This document shows positions 9,296-18,038 of a stretch of DNA of 59,146 bases, in pieces. A model generated the notes under the pieces. That model did not search any database. It was not told the DNA's origin and saw nothing but the letters and a program-made list of their open reading frames with translations. Position 1 is the first letter of the stretch. The number at the start of each line of letters is the position of its first letter. A program made the translations under genes and the position numbers. This DNA is from JAHZMA01 sp965205905 (GTDB taxonomy: Bacteria; Pseudomonadota; Alphaproteobacteria; JABAAW01; JAHZMA01): contig CBDBHZ010000007.1 in assembly GCA_965205905.1 (NCBI GenBank), positions 1 to 59,146 on the forward strand. The letters are read 5' to 3'.

Positions 9296-10975
9296 ATGAC
9301 ACGACAACAGATTGATGATGAGTTACTTCAAAATTTAGATGACAGTGCGTTGCATCATGATGTTAAACCATTATGCAGGCGTTACCGTTTGGGTGATTGC
9401 AACAGGCGTGATTTTTTACGCAATGTTGCATTATTAGGGGTGAGTGCCGTCAGTGCCTATGCCGCTATAGGGCTTGTGCCGAATCGGGTTGCCAATAATG
9501 TTGCCAATAATGTTGCTTGGGCGGCAAGAACACCAAAAAGGGGTGGCGTGTTACGCTTTGGTATGCCTGTGCAAGAAATTACCGACCCTGCCTTATTTGA
9601 TTGGGCTGAAAAATCTAACATTGCGCGCCTTATGTTGCAATATCTCACTATGACGCCTGCCGATAATGTAACGCGTCCTTATTTGGCAACCTCATGGAAG
9701 CCAAACCGCTATCTCACCCGTTGGGAATTCACCCTTGATAGAAGGGCAAGCTGGTCAAATGGCAAACCGCTGACAGCATCAGATGTTAAATATACTTATG
9801 AAAATTTCATTGCCAAAGAATCGCGCTCATCGGCAAAATCTTTGTTTTCGGGGTTAAAACAGATAGAGGTGGTGAATGATTATAAATTCATCATGCATTT
9901 AAAAACGCCAGATTTATCGATTCCTGAAAATTGCTACCATTATCCCTGCTTGATTGTGCCACAAGGATTTTACGAGGAATATGATGGCGACTTAAAACAT
10001 CCTGATATGCCCGTCAGTGGTCCGTATCGCCTGAAAGAATATCGGGTGGGGCGCAAGGCGGTGCTAGAAAAACGTGATGATTATTGGGGTGATGAGGGTT
10101 ATGTAGATGCGATTCACATTTTGGATTTTGGCAGTGATTCGAAAAATGGTATCAAAGCAATGAAATCAGGGCAGGTGGATTTGGTGTATCAGCATGGCAT
10201 TGACGAGATAGAATCGGCTGAAAAAACTCCCAATATTGAAGTTTTAAGCGGCAATAGCACGCAAACAATCGTGATGAGAATGCAGGTGGATAAACCGCCT
10301 TATGATAATCCTAAATTGCGCGCCGCCATCGTCACAGCGGTTGATAATTCTTTGATTAAGAAATTTGTGTATCGTGATTTGGCGATATTGGGGCATAATC
10401 ATCATGTATCGCCCACGCACCCTGAATATTATAAATTGCCCGCGCCCAAGCGTGATGTTACCAAAGCCAAAACATTATTGGTGGAGGCGGGCTATCCGAA
10501 AGGCATCAAACTGGAAATGACGGTGGGCAACACGCAAGGCAAATTTGAACAACAAGCGGCACAGATTGTGAAAGAACAGCTGGCATTGGTGGGAATAAAG
10601 CTAAAATTGAAAATCTTACCACAAAAAAAATATTGGCAAATTTGGGATAAATCTGATTTCTCGCTCACTTATTGGTCGCATCGCCCGCTTGGCACGATGA
10701 TTTTAAGCCTTGCCTATCGTTCAAACGCAGCATGGAATGAAACGCATTACAATAATCCTAGATTTGATAGAAATCTCAATCGGGCATTGGCTATCAGCGA
10801 ACCTAAAAAACGCGCGCAAATGATGAAAAGATTGGAAGGCTATTTGCAAAATGATTATATTATGATTCAGCCGTTTTTTGCACAGGTTTTCACAGCATCA
10901 CATGTGAGGGTTAAAAATGTTGAAGCGCACCCATCGCGCTATTATGAATTGGCATGGGCATGGCTAGAAGATTGA
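9296..10975 (+). CDS. Peptide-type ABC transporter substrate-binding protein (SBP family 5), Tat-exported
   Basis: Family 5 solute-binding protein, the class that binds di- and oligopeptides, nickel or other small solutes for import. Typical segments are GGVLRFGMP after the export signal, YLATSWKP, FTLDRRASWSNGKPLTASDVKYTYENF, VSGPYRLKEY and AAIVTAVDNSLIKKFVY. The N-terminus has NRRDFLRNVALLGVSAVSA, a twin-arginine motif with a hydrophobic stretch, so folded export by the Tat system is predicted. I use the ATG at 9296; the longer frame starts with a TTG inside the previous gene. About 559 residues, normal for the family. It heads the importer genes and follows the barrel gene closely. The substrate is not predictable from sequence. 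Confidence 0.87.
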   Translation: MTRQQIDDELLQNLDDSALHHDVKPLCRRYRLGDCNRRDFLRNVALLGVSAVSAYAAIGLVPNRVANNVANNVAWAARTPKRGGVLRFGMPVQEITDPALFDWAEKSNIARLMLQYLTMTPADNVTRPYLATSWKPNRYLTRWEFTLDRRASWSNGKPLTASDVKYTYENFIAKESRSSAKSLFSGLKQIEVVNDYKFIMHLKTPDLSIPENCYHYPCLIVPQGFYEEYDGDLKHPDMPVSGPYRLKEYRVGRKAVLEKRDDYWGDEGYVDAIHILDFGSDSKNGIKAMKSGQVDLVYQHGIDEIESAEKTPNIEVLSGNSTQTIVMRMQVDKPPYDNPKLRAAIVTAVDNSLIKKFVYRDLAILGHNHHVSPTHPEYYKLPAPKRDVTKAKTLLVEAGYPKGIKLEMTVGNTQGKFEQQAAQIVKEQLALVGIKLKLKILPQKKYWQIWDKSDFSLTYWSHRPLGTMILSLAYRSNAAWNETHYNNPRFDRNLNRALAISEPKKRAQMMKRLEGYLQNDYIMIQPFFAQVFTASHVRVKNVEAHPSRYYELAWAWLED

Positions 10976-11125
10976 CCAGAAGAGTGAAATTGGTGGATGT
11001 TTTTAGGGGATTATGTGCATGGGTAAAAATTTGCTATCTTGGCAATCAAAATTATTGTATAAACCAAACATGATGACACAAATTAATATGATGATAAGCA
11101 AGCTAGCCTTGCATTGGTGGGAGTA

Positions 11126-11968
11126 ATGGTGCGACAATTACTGACATCAGCGTTGGTTTTACTCGTTTTATCACTCTCTATTTTCTCGATATTGGGGCGT
11201 GATAGCACCATTGGCTATGGTGGCTATTTTGCATGGCTAGGCGATATAATGTCGGGCGATTTAGGAAATTCGCGGCTTTATCAACAATCGGTGGGTTCTT
11301 TGCTATTGATGCGGTTAAAATCAACAATGTTGCTGATGGTGATTGCTTTATTACTGATTGTGCCATTTGCTTTATTGCTAGGGGTGTTAGCGGGCGCAAA
11401 ACCAAATTCATGGTTTGGCAAGGTGATTGGTTTTATTGTAACATTATTATCACAGATGCCTGAATTTACGATTGCCACTTTATGCGTGCTAATTTTCAGC
11501 TATCATTTTGGCATTTTATCTTACAGCGTGGACGTGGTAGGCGGTTTTCAACCATTGTTTCTGCCCATCATTGTGTTGTTTCTCTATGGGGTCGGTCATG
11601 GCACAATGTTGGTGAGACGCGCAATGATGACGGTGATGCAAACCCCTTATATCAAAGCGGCGGTGATGAAAGGTGTGCCATTTCATCAGATTGTCATGCG
11701 TCATGCATTACGCAATGCGGTGATGATAGTGGTTCAAAGATTGATACCATTCATGCCGTGGTTTTTCTCAGCTGTGTTGGTAACTGAGATTTTTGCAAAT
11801 TATCAAGGGCTAGGCACATTGCTGATTGAAGCGACATTGTATGATGATATTAATCTGTTGCAGGCGGGTATTTTGTTAAGCATATTGATTCTGATGGTGA
11901 TGCAATTATCGGCAGCTTTATGTTACAAAAAGCTTAACGCCCGAACAATTTTAAGAAAAATAGATTAA
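11126..11968 (+). CDS. ABC transporter permease, DppB/OppB type
   Basis: Inner-membrane permease of the peptide-type ABC importer. It has one N-terminal membrane segment (LLTSALVLLVLSLSIFSIL), a periplasmic region shorter than usual, then a five-helix core. The cytoplasmic coupling loop is MKGVPFHQIVMRHALRNAVM, matching the family's GxxxxxIxxxHxLRNA pattern. At 280 residues it is shorter than the usual 305-335. Start choice: an ATG at 11126 directly after GGGAG, with GTG at 11117 and TTG at 11114 as alternatives. About 150 bases without another gene separate it from the binding-protein gene. Confidence 0.82.
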   Translation: MVRQLLTSALVLLVLSLSIFSILGRDSTIGYGGYFAWLGDIMSGDLGNSRLYQQSVGSLLLMRLKSTMLLMVIALLLIVPFALLLGVLAGAKPNSWFGKVIGFIVTLLSQMPEFTIATLCVLIFSYHFGILSYSVDVVGGFQPLFLPIIVLFLYGVGHGTMLVRRAMMTVMQTPYIKAAVMKGVPFHQIVMRHALRNAVMIVVQRLIPFMPWFFSAVLVTEIFANYQGLGTLLIEATLYDDINLLQAGILLSILILMVMQLSAALCYKKLNARTILRKID

Positions 11969-11971
11969 AAG

Positions 11972-12832
11972 ATGATGGCACAGAATATTACCCAAAAAAA
12001 ACTATCTCGTCCAACATTATCTCGTCCGACCTCATTCACAATAGGGCTGTTATTGGTGCTGTTTTGGATTTTGGTAGCAATTTTTGTTGAAAATTTTGCG
12101 CCCTATCACCCTGATGCGCGTTTTATCAATCTTGCGCGCGCCAATAGCATTAATGTTGATGGTGGTGTCTTTATATTTGGCACTGATTGGTTGGGGCGCG
12201 ATATTTTTTCAAACCTATTATTTGCGGCACGAAATATGGTTGTGATGACGCTGATTGCGGGTATAATAACGTTTGCTATCGGGCTTGTTTACGGCATTAT
12301 GGTGGGTTATTATCAAGATAGCTATGCTGATACGGATTTAAAGATTACCAGCGGGTTTTTATTGGTATTGCCGATTATTAGTTTGCTGATATTAGCGCGC
12401 TATCATGTAGACTCGCAATGGGGCAATGAAGGTTACATGATAATTGTAGCAATTTCGGTGGTTATTACCGGTATCTTTAGGCATGTGCGCGCATTGGTGG
12501 TGCAGGTTAAGCAACGCGATTTTGTTTTGGTTGCCATCATGCGTGGCGAAAAATCTTTTTACATTATTGTGTCCGAGATTTTACCGAATATCATTAAACC
12601 TCTGCTTGCTGATATTTTAGTGCGCTGTAGCCAGATAGTGATTGTGATTGCATTGATTGGTTTTTTGGGGTTAGCAGCATCACCATCGGCGAATTGGGGC
12701 AGTATGGTGCGTGAAGGGCAACAATATATCGATGTTATGGGCTATTATCTGTTTATTCCTTGTATCGCGATTATTAGCTTGGTGCTTGGCTTGAATTTAA
12801 TGGCTTTATCGATAGAATGCGATGAAGAATAG
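11972..12832 (+). CDS. ABC transporter permease, DppC/OppC type
   Basis: Second permease of the importer, 286 residues, starting 3 bases after the DppB-like stop. N-terminal membrane segment FTIGLLLVLFWILVAIFV is followed by the family's periplasmic FAPYHPDA and the signature FIFGTDWLGRDIFSNLLFAARN (usually GTDxLGRDxxSRxxxGAR). The coupling loop is MRGEKSFYIIVSEILPNIIKPL, and LIGFLGLAASPSANWGSMV matches the conserved GLGxxPPxPxWGxM block. The loop is less conserved than in well-known DppC proteins, in line with the divergent ATPase downstream. It should pair with the upstream permease to form the membrane channel. Confidence 0.83.
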   Translation: MMAQNITQKKLSRPTLSRPTSFTIGLLLVLFWILVAIFVENFAPYHPDARFINLARANSINVDGGVFIFGTDWLGRDIFSNLLFAARNMVVMTLIAGIITFAIGLVYGIMVGYYQDSYADTDLKITSGFLLVLPIISLLILARYHVDSQWGNEGYMIIVAISVVITGIFRHVRALVVQVKQRDFVLVAIMRGEKSFYIIVSEILPNIIKPLLADILVRCSQIVIVIALIGFLGLAASPSANWGSMVREGQQYIDVMGYYLFIPCIAIISLVLGLNLMALSIECDEE

Positions 12833-12860
12833 AATGAATAGGCAATAATATAGGCAGGCA

Positions 12861-14525
12861 ATGAAGCAGAAAAAAGAAAAATCGGTGAAAGACGACCTTC
12901 GCAAAGAAGATGATGTGCTTTTAAATATCCAAAATCTCACGATTGTCAGTGATGCGGGGCAAGACCATTTGCAAGATATATCACTACAACTCTATCGTGG
13001 TGAGGTTTTATGTGTGCTTGGTGATAATGCAACAGAGCAAGCCATGCTTATCAGTGCTATGATGAATCATCTTGATGATACGCAACGTATCATTTCGGGC
13101 AGTGTGGTTTTTAAGGGGCGCAATCTGATAGAATTAAGCAAACATGATATGGCATCATTACGCGGCAAAAATATTGCAATGCTGTTTCAAAACCCACAAA
13201 CTGCGCTGAATCCAGCGATGAAAATAGGCGAGCAGTTAGAAGAAATATTACAGCTTCATTCCGATATTCCTAAAATGCAACAACAAGAATATTGCTTGTC
13301 GCTATTGGCACAAGTGGGTTTTTCTGATGCCACGAAACTTTATCATTGCTATGCCAGTCAGTTAACGCGTGGGCAATGCCAAAAAATTATGTGTTTGATA
13401 TTGATGGACTCAAAGCCTGATATTCTAATCGCCGATAATCCAACAATCGCGCTTGATATTGATAGTAAAAATGATGTTTTACAGATGATAAATGCCTATA
13501 AAAGCCAAACAGATTGCGGTATTATTTATATCACAAATGATTGCGCGCTAGCGGCAGATATTGCCGATAGAATCGCGGTGATGGCGCAAGGTAAATTGGT
13601 TGAATGTGGCACTGTGAAACAAATACTCAATAAACCGCAACATGATGCCACCAAAAAAATACTTGCTGCGGTGCCCAATTTAAAAATGTCAGGCTTGAAA
13701 AATGGCAATAAAACAATGCCAAAATTGTCAAAATTGCCAAATGATGACAGCAACAAAAACCTCCCCGATTACATGCTTGAATTACGCGGGGTTAGCAAAG
13801 CCTATCAGACGTTATTAGCGGTATCAAATTTAGAGTTGCAATTACCAAAAGGGGTGATATTAAGCATTGTAGGCGAGGCAGGGGCTGGTAAAACCACATT
13901 GGCAAAATTGATTGTTGGGCTAGAACGTGAAGATAATGGCGAAATTTTTATTGATGGGCATCATCGCGGGCAGATGAAAAAATCTGATATTTATCGCGAA
14001 CATTGTTTGACGCAAATGGTGTTTCAAGATTCTTTCTCATCACTTAATCCCAAACATAAAATCGGACATATTATCGGGCGCGGCTTGATGGTTTTGCAAA
14101 ATAAAAGCGCAGAAGAAGCATGGGTGATTGCCAAAGATTATTTAGAATTGGTAGGGCTTGAACGCAAAGATGCCGATAAAAAACCTGACGAATTTTCAGC
14201 TATGCAACGGCAATTAATCGCAGCAGCACGTGCGCTTGCCTTGCACCCTAAATTGCTGATTATTGATGAAATTGTGGCAAATCTTGAGAGTGCGATGCAA
14301 ACAGAAATGTTAGACTTACTGCTTGATTTGCAAAAAAGGTTGAATTTAACGCTGATATTTATGACACGCGATTTACGGTTGGCAGCAAAAATGAGTGATT
14401 TTATAGCTGTTATGTTGCAAGGAACAATCGTAGAAATGGGGGTTGCTAAAAATATATTAGCAAAACCAAGTCATTCTTATAGTAAAAAATTATTGAATGC
14501 AGTCTCTGGCACTAAATACCTTTAG
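12861..14525 (+). CDS. Fused double ABC ATPase (DppD-DppF type) with degenerate first domain
   Basis: 554 residues with two nucleotide-binding domains (about 20-270 and 305-550), as in GsiA/YejF-type importers. Domain 1 has lost catalytic residues: its P-loop is GDNATEQA (54-61, no Lys), Walker B ends ADNPT instead of ADEPT (191-195), and the switch reads ITND instead of ITHD. Its signature LTRGQ (168-172) and Q-loop LFQNPQTALNP remain. Domain 2 keeps GEAGAGKTT (338-346) and Walker B LLIIDE (to 470), but its signature is FSAMQ (445-449) and the switch His is Arg (MTRD). In a heterodimer this leaves one near-consensus site (domain 2 P-loop with domain 1 signature) and one dead site. The frame is intact. 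Last gene of the importer operon. Confidence 0.87.
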   Translation: MKQKKEKSVKDDLRKEDDVLLNIQNLTIVSDAGQDHLQDISLQLYRGEVLCVLGDNATEQAMLISAMMNHLDDTQRIISGSVVFKGRNLIELSKHDMASLRGKNIAMLFQNPQTALNPAMKIGEQLEEILQLHSDIPKMQQQEYCLSLLAQVGFSDATKLYHCYASQLTRGQCQKIMCLILMDSKPDILIADNPTIALDIDSKNDVLQMINAYKSQTDCGIIYITNDCALAADIADRIAVMAQGKLVECGTVKQILNKPQHDATKKILAAVPNLKMSGLKNGNKTMPKLSKLPNDDSNKNLPDYMLELRGVSKAYQTLLAVSNLELQLPKGVILSIVGEAGAGKTTLAKLIVGLEREDNGEIFIDGHHRGQMKKSDIYREHCLTQMVFQDSFSSLNPKHKIGHIIGRGLMVLQNKSAEEAWVIAKDYLELVGLERKDADKKPDEFSAMQRQLIAAARALALHPKLLIIDEIVANLESAMQTEMLDLLLDLQKRLNLTLIFMTRDLRLAAKMSDFIAVMLQGTIVEMGVAKNILAKPSHSYSKKLLNAVSGTKYL

Positions 14526-14533
14526 CCAAAAAA

Positions 14534-16420
14534 TTAATTGGGATTAGCATCATTTTTGGTCTTTAAGTCATTATGAGCGATAGGCTGATAGCGCCCTAAC
14601 TCACGCTGAAACACAGTACCTATTTCAGGCACATGATGCAGATGTTGTTCAAATTTTGCAATGATATTTGGGTCGTCGCTATGGGGCGGAATGAAAGGTT
14701 CATCATTGAAATGTGATGGCGTTGGCTGATAGATTTCATTATCGGTATCATCAAGCGGTTGGTAAGCGAATTTTTGATGCTTATTTTGCTGAAAAACATC
14801 AATCTGCTGAGTTGCTATGTTGTTGGCTGGTTCTTCTTCTATTGCTGATTCTGTTGCGACTATTTCTTCAGTGATAATTTCTTCAGCGATAATCGCTTCC
14901 TCAATTACTTCTTTTGGGGTGTCGGTTGTCTCTGCAATGGCGGGCTCTTCAATATCTGCTTCTTCAATAGCTGCTTCTTCAGGGACTATGCCACTATCTG
15001 TTACGATTATTTCGGGTTGGTTGATGCGCGTGATAAAAACTGATTCTTCTTCTATTGCGTCCGTGCTGATATTCGCTGTTTCTACTTCTATTTTTTCGGG
15101 TGTTATTATTTCTTGGAGGATTGCTGGAGAAAATTCTTGAGGCGGGGCTTCAATATTTTCGGCTGGTGGGGTTGCCTCATCTATTGACTGTTCAACTCTT
15201 TCTTCAACTATTTCTGGCTCTATCTCTTCTTCTATCTGCAGATATTCAGATGGATGATGTAAGGCTTCCATTTGCACATCAGCCATCATATCGGCTGTTT
15301 CATGCGTTACTTCATCAGCCTGCATATTAATATCAGTCAAATCATTGCTGATGGCATCACGGGCATCATTCGAATCATCTTGTTGCAAGTTCGTTTGTTC
15401 AGGGTTCGTTTGTTCAGGGTCAATTTGTATCGGGTCTATTTTTATTGATTCAACTGGCGCACTATCTTGTTTTTTGATAGGCGTTACATCATCGATTGGC
15501 GTCAAAAATTTTGCAAACACATTCGAATCACTTGAATCCTGATGAGCATGTTCCAAAATTTGTGTAACCATTTGCTCCTTATTCTCTGGCAAAGGAAATT
15601 GCCCTACCAGATTTTCTAAGGCCAGATTTTCTAAGGCCAGATTTTCTAAGGCCAGATTTTCTAAGGCCAGATTTTCTAATGCCAGATTCTCTAATGCCAC
15701 ATCTGGATTTGCCACTGGATTTATTTGGCTTTGGGCTTGCGTTTCTTTATCAAGATATGAAGCATCTGGCTCTACCAATTTGCCCTGATGCCAAAGCTTG
15801 CCCTCATACATAGAATATTTATCGCCTTCTAATGGCAAGAAATGCCCTTTTTGATGGCTGATAATCACAATATTATCGCTTCTTTGCGTTAATAATTCGC
15901 AAAGCACAAGGTGAAAATGGGTTGGTAAAATGCAAAAGGGTAAATGCAAAAAATAGACAGGTGGTTCGGCAATAAAACAGCCAATGGCGCGTAAAACCAT
16001 TTGCATCTCTTCATCTAGCGCGCCATATTCTTTATCGATAAAATGGGTATAATCAAGTTCAAAAAATTCGAATAAATTGCGGCAAAGGATTTCATCTAAC
16101 GCACCACCAGAAAATAACTCCAGATTATCGCGCACGCGAAGCAGTGGCTTAAAACTATCCTTATCACCAAAATAGCCGATTGTTTGATGGCGATGCTTTA
16201 GGCTAAGCGCAAAAGGCGAAGACTCAAAAAGTTTAATATCAGCACCTTGTGCAAAAGTAAGCCCTGATAGAATATTGATTAATATTTGCTTGCCATCATC
16301 ATCATCACCATCAATAATTACGGGCACCCCAGCCGTTACTTTCAGATATGGCACTTCCAGATGATGATAGCTACCATCGGCATGGTGGGTGGTATGGTTG
16401 ATATTGTGGCAAATAAGCAT
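14534..16420 (-). CDS. Degenerate ABC-ATPase-like protein with long acidic repeat-rich tail
   Basis: 628 residues. Residues 1-220 resemble an ABC ATPase of the CcmA type: strand-rich start, P-loop-like GDDDDGKQ (normally GxxGxGKS/T), a TIGYFGDKDSFKPLLRVRDNL segment like the usual IGYxxxxxxLxxxLTVxENL, and an H-switch-like VIISHQ. The signature and Walker B positions (YGALDEEMQ, VYFLHLPF) are not consensus, so ATP hydrolysis is doubtful. Next come six ALENL pentapeptides encoded by a 15-bp tandem repeat, then about 300 residues rich in Glu, Asp, Ile and Ala (for example IEEADIEEPAIAE), probably disordered. No signal peptide or membrane segment. It is convergent with the ABC importer operon, 8 bases from its end. 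I know no named family with this architecture. Confidence 0.65.
   Translation of the reverse strand: MLICHNINHTTHHADGSYHHLEVPYLKVTAGVPVIIDGDDDDGKQILINILSGLTFAQGADIKLFESSPFALSLKHRHQTIGYFGDKDSFKPLLRVRDNLELFSGGALDEILCRNLFEFFELDYTHFIDKEYGALDEEMQMVLRAIGCFIAEPPVYFLHLPFCILPTHFHLVLCELLTQRSDNIVIISHQKGHFLPLEGDKYSMYEGKLWHQGKLVEPDASYLDKETQAQSQINPVANPDVALENLALENLALENLALENLALENLALENLVGQFPLPENKEQMVTQILEHAHQDSSDSNVFAKFLTPIDDVTPIKKQDSAPVESIKIDPIQIDPEQTNPEQTNLQQDDSNDARDAISNDLTDINMQADEVTHETADMMADVQMEALHHPSEYLQIEEEIEPEIVEERVEQSIDEATPPAENIEAPPQEFSPAILQEIITPEKIEVETANISTDAIEEESVFITRINQPEIIVTDSGIVPEEAAIEEADIEEPAIAETTDTPKEVIEEAIIAEEIITEEIVATESAIEEEPANNIATQQIDVFQQNKHQKFAYQPLDDTDNEIYQPTPSHFNDEPFIPPHSDDPNIIAKFEQHLHHVPEIGTVFQRELGRYQPIAHNDLKTKNDANPN
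15607..15696 (-). repeat. 15-bp tandem repeat, six copies, inside a coding region
   Basis: Six contiguous 15-base units: the first four identical, the fifth with one change and the sixth with two. They encode the pentapeptide ALENL six times on the minus strand. Because 15 is a multiple of three, gain or loss of a unit changes protein length without shifting frame. Confidence 0.9.
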
Positions 16421-16458
16421 GATGCGATTATAGCATTTTTAGATGGCAAATTATAGAT

Positions 16459-17454
16459 TTAATCTAGCTGTTTTTCCCATGCAAGTGCTGATGCAATAAT
16501 TTTACTTAAATCTTGATAATCTGGCTTAAAATCAATCATTGCTTTCAGGTGAGCGTTATTGGCAATCAACATCGCAGGGTCGCCTGCACGGCGTGCTGAT
16601 TCAATACGCTTTAATGGCGGATAATCACTGCCGTTTAATTCATCAATTTTATCAAGCACATCAAGCACCGAATAGCCTTGCCCATAGCCGCAATTTAAGG
16701 TCTGCGATTGCCCGCTTGTTTGCATCAATGCCAAAATTTGGTGATGGATTTGCGTTAAATCCGAAACATGGATATAGTCGCGCACCCCTGTGCCATCATC
16801 AGTGTCAAAATCAGTGCCGAAAATATCAATATGCGAACGCTTGCCCAACGATGCTTGGGTAGCAACCTTAATCAGATGGGTGGCGTTTTTGCTCATCTGC
16901 CCCGCGCGTAATTGTGCGTCAGCTCCTGCTACATTAAAATAGCGTAAAATCCCGACAGTCAAATCATGGGCATTGCTGACATCGCGCAACACCATCTCGC
17001 TCATCATCTTTGATGTGCCGTAAGGGTTGATTGGCGCAAGATTATCTTGCTCGCAAACATGAGTGGTTTCTGGCACACCATAAACCGCCGCTGTTGACGA
17101 GAATAGAAAATATTTTACCCCCGCATCAACCGCCGCTTGAATCAGCATGGAAGTTTGTGCGGTATTGTTAAGATAATATTTCAGCGGATTTTCTACCGAT
17201 TCTGGCACCACCACCGATGCTGCAAAATGAATGACCGATGTAATATCATGCTTGCTGATAATATCCATCACCGCCTGTTTGTTGCCAACATCTGTTCGGT
17301 AAAAAATCGCTTCTTTGGGCAGTAACGCCTCAAAGCCAGTGGATAGATTATCGATAATCACTGGTTTTATACCAGCATCGGTGAGATTCAAAGCCATATG
17401 CGACCCAATATAGCCCGCACCGCCTGTGATGAGAATATTTTTTTGTTGTAGCAT
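16459..17454 (-). CDS. galE: UDP-glucose 4-epimerase
   Basis: Interconverts UDP-glucose and UDP-galactose with bound NAD for envelope polysaccharide synthesis. At 331 residues it is normal in length. The N-terminal ITGGAGYIGSHMA is the Rossmann GxxGxxG motif. The catalytic Ser/Thr region is FSSTAAVYG and the catalytic pair YGTSKMMSE is YxxxK. GLRD-type motifs follow (RYFNVAGAD, DYIHVSDL) with the substrate-binding NCGYGQGYSVLDV. It stands as a single gene between the acidic ABC-like gene (38 bases downstream) and a divergent small membrane-protein gene. galU and a phosphohexomutase for the same sugar-nucleotide pool lie at 50.5-52.9 kb. Confidence 0.93.
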   Translation of the reverse strand: MLQQKNILITGGAGYIGSHMALNLTDAGIKPVIIDNLSTGFEALLPKEAIFYRTDVGNKQAVMDIISKHDITSVIHFAASVVVPESVENPLKYYLNNTAQTSMLIQAAVDAGVKYFLFSSTAAVYGVPETTHVCEQDNLAPINPYGTSKMMSEMVLRDVSNAHDLTVGILRYFNVAGADAQLRAGQMSKNATHLIKVATQASLGKRSHIDIFGTDFDTDDGTGVRDYIHVSDLTQIHHQILALMQTSGQSQTLNCGYGQGYSVLDVLDKIDELNGSDYPPLKRIESARRAGDPAMLIANNAHLKAMIDFKPDYQDLSKIIASALAWEKQLD

Positions 17455-17570
17455 TATCGCCTCCGTTACGATTGTTGTATCTGTAACATGGTGATTTTGT
17501 CAATCTTTTTCCTTGTGATATTCATTCTTTAACACTTGCTTTTATCGGTGATTAAGGGCAGTATAATATC

Positions 17571-18023
17571 ATGTGGAAAGATAAAGACAAAGAACAAGAT
17601 GGTATTATTGATGCCGAAATAGATGAAACGGGCGAGTTTCGCTTTGTCAGTGGGCATCGCAAATTTATCTGGCAGTTGAAAAGCCGTGCGCGAGCGATTT
17701 ATATGCTCATCATTGCCGCCTCGTTTTTGGCAACTTATTTGGCATTTGCATTATTGCCGATTGCCGCAATTTTCAGCTTCTTTTATATTTATTCAAATTG
17801 GTGGATGATTTTTGCGATTCCTGCCGCCCTGATTGTGGCGGTTATCCCTGTGCTTGGCTTTATGATTGGCGTATTTGCTGCCCATGCGGTATGGGGCTGG
17901 GCATGGTGGGTTGCGATTTTGGTGTTCTGCTGGCCAGTGGTTTTTAGAATATTATTTAAATCCCCTAAAGGAAAATCTAGACGCAATTTTAAATTCTCGT
18001 TTGATTATCGCCGTCCGAAATAA
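17571..18023 (+). CDS. Small membrane protein of unknown function
   Basis: 150 residues, not recognised. A charged N-terminus (MWKDKDKEQDGIIDAEIDETGEFRF, given in part) is followed by about three membrane helices: MLIIAASFLATYLAFALLPIA, WWMIFAIPAALIVAVIPVLG and WWVAILVFCWPVVFRIL. A basic tail (KSPKGKSRRNFKF) by the positive-inside rule places the C-terminus in the cytoplasm. TATAAT lies only 8 bases before the ATG and AAGGG about 13 bases before, so promoter and start are packed closely; a near-leaderless transcript is possible. It is convergent with lspA. Confidence 0.6.
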   Translation: MWKDKDKEQDGIIDAEIDETGEFRFVSGHRKFIWQLKSRARAIYMLIIAASFLATYLAFALLPIAAIFSFFYIYSNWWMIFAIPAALIVAVIPVLGFMIGVFAAHAVWGWAWWVAILVFCWPVVFRILFKSPKGKSRRNFKFSFDYRRPK

Positions 18024-18038
18024 TTTCGCCCGAAATAA

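Noticed and set aside
15007..15545. Plus-strand Ser/Val-rich open frames opposite the acidic tail
   Set aside because: They arise because Glu/Asp/Ile-rich codons read backwards give Ser, Val and Ala; no start signals or domains.
15607..15696. CRISPR-like array
   Set aside because: The repeats are contiguous 15-base units without spacers and lie in frame inside a coding region.
15607..15696. Pentapeptide-repeat (A-D/N-L-x-x) domain
   Set aside because: ALENL does not fit the pentapeptide-repeat consensus well, and six copies are too few for a helix of that type.
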